Shown here piece by piece: positions 6,045 to 9,482 of a DNA stretch of 9,482 bases. Each line of letters opens with the position of its first letter. Within the stretch, counting starts at the first letter, position 1. The position numbers were made by a program, and so were the translations under genes. The DNA comes from an uncultured Eubacteriales bacterium (lineage in GTDB: Bacteria > Bacillota > Clostridia > Oscillospirales > Acutalibacteraceae). The stretch lies in contig ONWP01000195.1 of the NCBI GenBank assembly GCA_900321595.1, positions 1-9,482 of the forward strand, given 5' to 3'. The notes beneath the pieces are model-generated. The model saw nothing but the letters and a program-made list of their open reading frames with translations, did not search any database and was not told where the DNA came from.

Positions 6045-7102
6045 GATTTGTCCTCCTCAAACGCGTGTGTTTCCCGCAGGAAACGAATGGTATTCGCCAC
6101 GCCTTCACGGGCGTGGGTCAGCGTGCGGAAGCCCAGCGCTTCCAGTTTCGCCGTATCCATGACGGCGCGGGTGATGTTGGAGTAGCCGCCGGCGGCGAGA
6201 TCAAAGCCGGTCTCGAAGGCGAGCTGCGTCCCGGCCGCCTCCGCGCAGAAGCCGGCGAAATCGCGCAGCATCTCCTGGGAGCCGCTGTCGGCGACGTTGT
6301 ACGCGCCGCCCTTTTCGCCCCTGACCAGCAGCAGCGCCAACGCCGCCGCACAGTCGGCGACGTAGCCGTAGGAGTACACCTGCGTCCCGGCGCTTTTGAG
6401 CGTGATATCCCTGCCGAGCGCGGCGTCCCGAATGAACTGCGTCGGCGCCTTCGCGTCGGTCGGAATGACCGTGGGACCGTAGATCCGTCCGATGCGGGCC
6501 GTGACGAAATCGACGCCGAACTGCCCGGCGTAGGCGTTGCAGAGCGCTTCGCACGCGCGTTTCGCGCTGGGGTAACCGGCGCGCAGCGTGTTGCAGTCCA
6601 CATAACCGGAAAAGCGCTCGTCAAAGACGCAGTCGCCGCTGTCGGGCTGACCGTAGGCCTCGACGCTCGAACAGAACAGGAACCTGTCGGCGCCGTATTT
6701 CACGCAGTTTTTCAGCAGGACCGCCGTTCCCAGGACGTTTGTCTCCATGGTCTCGACGGGCTTTTTCGCGTAGTCCGCGGGGCTCGTGTTGCTGGCGGCG
6801 TGGACGACGTATTTCGGCCGGAAAAAGTCAAACAGCTCGTCCATGCGCGCCGGATCGGTCGCGTCGGCCGCGGCCAGAAGCGCCTCCGCGCCGCCGAACC
6901 GCTGCGTCAGTCTGTCTTCGTCAAGGTCGACCAGACAGAGCCGGGATCCTCCCGCCAGCAGCAGGTCGGCCAGAAACGTGCCGATCAGTCCGGCCGCGCC
7001 GGTGATGAGCACCCGGCGGCCGCGCAGCGCGTCCAGCGTCTCCCCGTGGAAGGCGGCGTAGCGCGTCAGTTCGTTCCAGTAGGCTTCCGTTCTTTCAAAC
7101 AT
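6041..7102 (-). CDS. NAD-dependent sugar epimerase/dehydratase (extended SDR family)
   Basis: This 353-aa extended short-chain dehydrogenase resembles nucleotide-sugar epimerases, dehydratases and UDP-glucuronate decarboxylases. The cofactor loop TGAAGLIG is at residues 34-41 (G35-xx-G38-xx-G41). VDLDED (58-63) would bind the adenosine ribose and favours NAD. The active site is visible as SSVEAYG (145-151), then Y177 and K181 in GYPSAKR. The block TARIGRIYGP around residues 197-206 is typical of the family. An N-terminal extension of about 30 residues (MFERTEAYWNELTRYAAFHG) precedes the Rossmann fold. The start is supported by AAAGGA 8 nt upstream. The gene follows the peptidase E-like gene after 16 bp and overlaps the dehydrogenase gene by 4 nt. 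The exact reaction (epimerisation, dehydration or decarboxylation) and the nucleotide carrier are not readable from the sequence. Confidence 0.88.
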   Translation of the reverse strand: MFERTEAYWNELTRYAAFHGETLDALRGRRVLITGAAGLIGTFLADLLLAGGSRLCLVDLDEDRLTQRFGGAEALLAAADATDPARMDELFDFFRPKYVVHAASNTSPADYAKKPVETMETNVLGTAVLLKNCVKYGADRFLFCSSVEAYGQPDSGDCVFDERFSGYVDCNTLRAGYPSAKRACEALCNAYAGQFGVDFVTARIGRIYGPTVIPTDAKAPTQFIRDAALGRDITLKSAGTQVYSYGYVADCAAALALLLVRGEKGGAYNVADSGSQEMLRDFAGFCAEAAGTQLAFETGFDLAAGGYSNITRAVMDTAKLEALGFRTLTHAREGVANTIRFLRETHAFEEDKS

Positions 7103-7118
7103 GATCGTTATCCTTTCG

Positions 7119-7790
7119 TTAAGCGAGCGGCTTCAGGCGCCACTGCTCGTCTTTTCGCATCGTCCAGACCGTTTCGCCGTCCGGCCCGCTGATCGCTTTG
7201 TATACGCCGTCGCGCCAGACGAACGCCGCGCGGCTGTCGATCGCGACGCCGTCCGTTCCGCTTTCGGGAACGATCCGCGTGAACGTATGCCACACGTCGC
7301 TGTCAAAGTGCGGACAGCAGCAGCCCGGCAGCAGGCCCATGCCCTTCACAAAAACAAAACTGTGACCGGGACCGCAGTCATCCCAGCCCAGATCAAACCA
7401 GCACATGGCGCCGGAGGAGTATCCGGAGAGCACCGTGCCGCGGGAAAAGGCCTCCCGCAGCAGCCGGTCCGCGCCCGTCGCCGTCCAGGTGTCCATGAGA
7501 AATTTCAGGTCGCCGCCGCCCGCGTAGACGACGTCCGCGCCGAGGATCCGTTCCCGCAGCGCGTCTTCGGACAGCGGTTCCTTCGACAGCTTCAGCGTAT
7601 CGACCTCGCAGCCGCACGCGCGGAAAATGTCCCGGATCGGGTCGTCGCCGTCGTCCTCGTCATGTCCCGCCGTGGGCAGGAACAGGAGCCGCAGCGCGTT
7701 CTTTCCGCTGAGCCGGACGATCTGGCGCAGGATGTGCGTCACTTCGCCGAAGGCGTAGCTGCCTCCGCCGACGCCGACGATCACGCCCAT
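7119..7790 (-). CDS. Peptidase E-like protein (peptidase family S51)
   Basis: This 223-aa protein is a flavodoxin-like/class I glutamine amidotransferase-type hydrolase of the S51 family, whose best-known member PepE cleaves Asp-X dipeptides in the cytoplasm. It starts MGVIVGVGGGSYAFGE, has the family block YAGGGDLKFL (89-98) and the nucleophile elbow GYSSGAMCWF (123-132), where S125 aligns with the catalytic serine of GxSAGA. The histidine is in PHFDSD (H161). Three consecutive cysteines (157-159) lie just before this histidine, which is unusual. There is no signal peptide. The length is close to E. coli PepE. The ATG has no good Shine-Dalgarno sequence; it lies 2 nt beyond the stop of the TM2 gene (TGAGAATG), so initiation probably depends on translational coupling. 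The actual substrate is unknown. Other S51 members include cyanophycinase and isoaspartyl dipeptidases, and this one could be a divergent subgroup. Confidence 0.85.
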   Translation of the reverse strand: MGVIVGVGGGSYAFGEVTHILRQIVRLSGKNALRLLFLPTAGHDEDDGDDPIRDIFRACGCEVDTLKLSKEPLSEDALRERILGADVVYAGGGDLKFLMDTWTATGADRLLREAFSRGTVLSGYSSGAMCWFDLGWDDCGPGHSFVFVKGMGLLPGCCCPHFDSDVWHTFTRIVPESGTDGVAIDSRAAFVWRDGVYKAISGPDGETVWTMRKDEQWRLKPLA

Positions 7791-7792
7791 TC

Positions 7793-8143
7793 TCAGAAGG
7801 TGCGGACCCGGTACTTTTCCCGGAACTTCGCGTCGTCCATGCCCAGGAGCAGAATCCCCCGGACGATCGCCAGCGCGAAGGGAATGATCATAACGTACGG
7901 CGCCCAGAAGAGCTTCAGGCAGACAAGTGCGAGGATGACCGTCAGCAGCAGCTGCAGAATGCCCGGCACCACCTTGCCGAGATAGAAGTTGTGTACGCCC
8001 AGGAACCCCGTCAGGAACGCGAGCACGGCGGCCAGATGCCGCGAGCGCATCTTATGGTTCGCCCGCAGACTGTTGTACGCGAGCTCTGTGCCGTAGGCCT
8101 GCCGCGCGGGGGCGGGAAGCTGTTTTTTGCTTTTCTTTGCCAT
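7793..8143 (-). CDS. Small TM2-domain membrane protein
   Basis: This 116-aa membrane protein begins with a basic cytoplasmic stretch (MAKKSKKQLPAPARQ). It then has a TM2 domain: a first helix at about residues 37-56 ending in the hallmark GVHNFYLG (49-56), a tight turn (KVVPG), a second helix (60-78), and a possible third helix at about 82-100. The C-terminus is charged (DDAKFREKYRVRTF). The TM2 family is widespread in bacteria and eukaryotes with no settled molecular role. The ATG at 8143 is preferred over a GTG one codon upstream because AGGAGG lies 7 nt before it. It overlaps the stop of the LOG-family gene as TGATG, so the two are translationally coupled. Membership of the operon suggests co-expression but not a particular partner. 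Confidence 0.87.
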   Translation of the reverse strand: MAKKSKKQLPAPARQAYGTELAYNSLRANHKMRSRHLAAVLAFLTGFLGVHNFYLGKVVPGILQLLLTVILALVCLKLFWAPYVMIIPFALAIVRGILLLGMDDAKFREKYRVRTF

Positions 8144-8733
8144 CACGAATCCTCCTGTTTGATGGAACGCACGTCCAGAATGCTGTAATTCGTCGCTTTG
8201 TAGTTTTCGATATAGTCGGCCGTCTCCCGCATGTCGGTCGCGGCGTGGTAGAGGTTGAGCGCTTCCGCGGGCATGAATCTCTCATCCACCAGCGACCGCA
8301 GCAGCTGCACGATCGGATCGAAACAGCCGTCCACATTGTAGAGGACGAGCGGCTTGTTCATCTGCCCGAGCTGCTTGAGCGTGTACGCCTGGAAGAACTC
8401 ATCCAGCGTGCCGATGCCGCCCGGTCCCACCAGGAAGGCGTCCGCCTGCGACTCCATGATCTGCTTGCGGTCGGCCATGTCGTCGGACTCGATGAATGTG
8501 TCGCAGTGCTGATAGAGGATGCCGTCGACCTTGAAAAAGCCCGGCGCGACGCCGATGACCTTGCCGCCGCCCGCGTGGAAGCCCCGCGCCGCTGCGCCCA
8601 TGACGCCGCTGTCGCCGGCGCCGAAGACCAGATCGTGACCGCGTTTCGCCAGATACTCGCTCAGCGCGTACATGGCGTCCAGATAGGTCTGACGGATCTC
8701 GGGGCTCGCCGCCCCGTAAACACAAATTTTCAT
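8143..8733 (-). CDS. LOG-family nucleoside-monophosphate phosphoribohydrolase (TIGR00730-type)
   Basis: This 196-aa protein is a LOG (Lonely Guy) family member, often mis-annotated as lysine decarboxylase. Characterised members split the N-glycosidic bond of adenosine 5'-monophosphate or cytokinin riboside monophosphates, giving the free base and ribose 5-phosphate. The Rossmann-like N-terminus MKICVYGAAS leads into LVFGAGDSGVMGAAARG (35-51). The two diagnostic active-site motifs are present: DMADRK (85-90, R89) and PGGIGTLDE (104-112, E112). Length is normal. The ATG at 8733 is chosen because AAAGGTGA lies just upstream; a GTG three codons earlier falls inside that Shine-Dalgarno sequence and is rejected. 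It is the first gene of the six-gene operon, directly behind a near-consensus promoter. The natural substrate, AMP or another nucleotide, is not determined by the motifs. Confidence 0.92.
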   Translation of the reverse strand: MKICVYGAASPEIRQTYLDAMYALSEYLAKRGHDLVFGAGDSGVMGAAARGFHAGGGKVIGVAPGFFKVDGILYQHCDTFIESDDMADRKQIMESQADAFLVGPGGIGTLDEFFQAYTLKQLGQMNKPLVLYNVDGCFDPIVQLLRSLVDERFMPAEALNLYHAATDMRETADYIENYKATNYSILDVRSIKQEDS

Positions 8734-8751
8734 TCGTATCACCTTTCGAAT

Positions 8752-8780
8752 ACTATACCATAGTTTTTATAAAAAAGCAA
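8752..8780 (-). promoter_or_regulatory. Sigma-A-type promoter of the six-gene operon
   Basis: On the minus strand TTGCTT (8780-8775) and TATAGT (8757-8752) are spaced by 17 nt in an AT-rich stretch, 18 bp upstream of the LOG-family start. The predicted transcript leader is therefore very short. No other clear promoter was seen inside the operon. Confidence 0.75.
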
Positions 8781-8820
8781 GAGCCCGGCGCCGTGAGCGG
8801 ACAATGCATGCTTCCCTGTC

Positions 8821-8849
8821 TTGACAAGCGGTTTTTTTATTGTTATAAT
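8821..8849 (+). promoter_or_regulatory. Consensus sigma-A promoter upstream of prfB
   Basis: TTGACA (8821-8826) and TATAAT (8844-8849) are perfect matches to the consensus with the optimal 17-nt spacer, the strongest promoter in the window. Transcription should start near 8856, giving a leader of about 165 nt before prfB. It diverges from the six-gene operon promoter, with 40 bp between the two -35 boxes. Confidence 0.85.
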
Positions 8850-8876
8850 AAACTTGTATATGTATATTCGGGTGTT

Positions 8877-8891
8877 GCCGGTTTTTTCGGC
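8877..8891 (+). other. Small hairpin directly before the leader-ORF ribosome binding site
   Basis: GCCG (8877-8880) and CGGC (8888-8891) can pair around the 7-nt loop GTTTTTT. The hairpin ends at the base before the GGGAGG of the leader ORF. A second short stem, CCCG-TATG-CGGG (8931-8942), lies inside that ORF. Both stems are only 4 bp, so their stability is doubtful. Confidence 0.3.
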
Positions 8892-8904
8892 GGGAGGCAT
8901 GAAT

Positions 8905-8958
8905 ATGACGAAAAAACAGACGGCGGTTTGCCCGTATGCGGGGACCGGTTACACGTAG
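8905..8958 (+). CDS. Possible 17-codon leader ORF upstream of prfB
   Basis: The mini-ORF reads MTKKQTAVCPYAGTGYT and ends in TAG. It lies wholly inside the transcribed leader of prfB, about 50 nt after the predicted transcription start and 64 nt before the prfB start. GGGAGG (8892-8897) stands 7 nt before its ATG, a better-spaced ribosome binding site than that of prfB itself. An in-frame ATG two codons earlier is only 1 nt from the Shine-Dalgarno and is unlikely to be used. The frame is not continued into prfB. There is no run of a single amino-acid codon of the kind seen in classical attenuators. It could be a regulatory leader peptide, a small protein, or chance; I assign no function. Confidence 0.45.
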   Translation: MTKKQTAVCPYAGTGYT

Positions 8959-9022
8959 CGGCGCGGCCGGACGCGTGAAAAAGACGGTTTGATCCGCAAA
9001 AAATGAAGGAGAATTCAGAGTT

Positions 9023-9482
9023 ATGTTAAAATATGAGGAACTGCTTCTGGAGCTGCGGGGGCTGGAGACCCCGATCCGGGAGCTGGCCGACGCCATCGGC
9101 CTGAACGCGATGAAGAAGGAGATCGAGGAGCTGGAGCAGCAGGCCGCGCAGCCGGGCTTCTGGGACGATCTCGAGAAGAGCCAGCGCATCAGCCAGCGCA
9201 CCGCCATGCTCAAGGAGCGCGTCGAGAAGTACGCCGCGCTGCAGGTCTCGCACGACGACGCGGCGGCGCTCATCGAGCTGGCGAACGACGAAGGGGACGA
9301 GGAGATGCTCCCCGAGTGCGTGGAGGCAGTCGAACAGGTCAAGCAGGAGCTCGACCGGCAGACGCTTTCGACGCTGCTCACCGGCGAATACGACGCGAAC
9401 AACGCGATTCTGACGTTCCACGCGGGCGCGGGCGGCACCGAGGCGCAGGACTGGGCCAACATGCTGCTGCGCATGTACATCC
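9023..9482 (+). CDS. prfB: Peptide chain release factor 2 (RF2), N-terminal part, no frameshift site
   Basis: The first 153 codons are present and the gene runs off the right edge. RF2 enters the ribosomal A site at UAA or UGA and triggers hydrolysis of the peptidyl-tRNA. The N-terminal helical domain carries the typical block QPGFWDDLEKSQRISQ (about 43-58). The conserved stretch HAGAGGTEAQDWANMLLRMY (133-152), which identifies RF2 rather than RF1, is complete. The SPF anticodon-like and GGQ catalytic motifs lie beyond the window. In many bacteria RF2 has an in-frame UGA near codon 25 read by programmed +1 frameshifting. Here the equivalent region (residues 20-30, ELADAIGLNAM) is continuous in one frame with no stop and no CUUUGA, so no such control exists. 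AAGGAG (9006-9011) lies 11 nt before the ATG, slightly long spacing. It is transcribed from the consensus promoter at 8821-8849 through a leader that contains a mini-ORF. Confidence 0.96.
   Translation, partial: MLKYEELLLELRGLETPIRELADAIGLNAMKKEIEELEQQAAQPGFWDDLEKSQRISQRTAMLKERVEKYAALQVSHDDAAALIELANDEGDEEMLPECVEAVEQVKQELDRQTLSTLLTGEYDANNAILTFHAGAGGTEAQDWANMLLRMYI

Noticed and set aside
4355..7192. Long plus-strand open frames over the operon (4355-5137, 4764-6185, 6065-7192)
   Set aside because: They are shadows of GC-rich minus-strand genes with complete family motifs. They have low-complexity Arg/Val/Asp-rich translations and no start signals.
7101..7985. Plus-strand open frame opposite the peptidase E-like and TM2 genes
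   Set aside because: Antisense to two genes with recognisable motifs and coupled starts; its composition is typical of a shadow frame.
8973..8990. Second mini-ORF GTG-AAA-AAG-ACG-GTT-TGA before prfB
   Set aside because: Only five codons, a GTG start and no Shine-Dalgarno sequence; most likely chance.
9052..9065. G-rich run in the prfB 5' end as a remnant of the frameshift-stimulating Shine-Dalgarno element
   Set aside because: It lies near codons 11-14, well before the usual frameshift position, and no UGA follows in frame.
8767..9480. Minus-strand open frame of 237 codons opposite prfB
   Set aside because: Serine/arginine-rich translation, antisense to an unmistakable RF2, and it would run through the prfB promoter.

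Overview
The window looks like chromosomal DNA of a G+C-rich, Gram-positive-type anaerobe of the class Clostridia, probably a gut Oscillospirales-like lineage. This is an inference from four things: GC-rich coding DNA with strong third-position bias, AT-rich intergenic gaps carrying textbook sigma-A promoters and AGGAGG-type ribosome binding sites, a dockerin-like C-terminus of the VTARDAR type, and the family make-up. No phage genes, insertion sequence, CRISPR array, tRNA or rRNA was seen.

Left part, 1-2760. The minus strand carries rlmB (23S rRNA ribose methyltransferase, 322-1080) followed at once by the first 106 codons of an unrecognised gene that runs off the left edge. A 162-bp AT-rich gap holds two divergent promoters, one for rlmB and one for a plus-strand GPH-family (MelB-like) cation:sugar symporter (1243-2712). 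A hairpin at 2726-2751 separates the symporter from the convergent gene to its right.

Middle, 2767-4320. A stand-alone minus-strand gene encodes a secreted protein of about 478 aa with a signal peptide, an unrecognised body and a two-repeat dockerin-like C-terminus. Its promoter lies just beyond a strong minus-strand rho-independent terminator (4282-4320).

Right-centre, 4340-8780. That terminator closes a tightly packed six-gene minus-strand operon that starts at a near-consensus promoter (8752-8780). In transcription order the genes are a LOG-family nucleotide phosphoribohydrolase, a small TM2-domain membrane protein, a peptidase E (S51)-like protein, an NAD-dependent sugar epimerase/dehydratase, a D-2-hydroxyacid dehydrogenase and an IspD/TarI-like cytidylyltransferase. 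All junctions are overlaps or gaps of 16 bp or less. The last three genes look like one pathway making a cytidylyl-activated sugar-derived or polyol compound, although no glycosyltransferase is in view. The cytidylyltransferase has lost the usual HDxxRP motif (it reads NNAACP), so its substrate or even its activity is open.

Right edge, 8781-9482. Divergent from the operon, a perfect-consensus promoter (TTGACA-17-TATAAT) drives a leader of about 165 nt containing a 17-codon mini-ORF with a good ribosome binding site, then prfB (release factor 2, first 153 codons). This prfB has no in-frame UGA, so the classical RF2 autoregulatory frameshift is absent.

Most interesting points: the atypical IspD-like enzyme and its three-gene module, the leader ORF in front of a frameshift-free prfB, and the orphan secreted dockerin-like protein.
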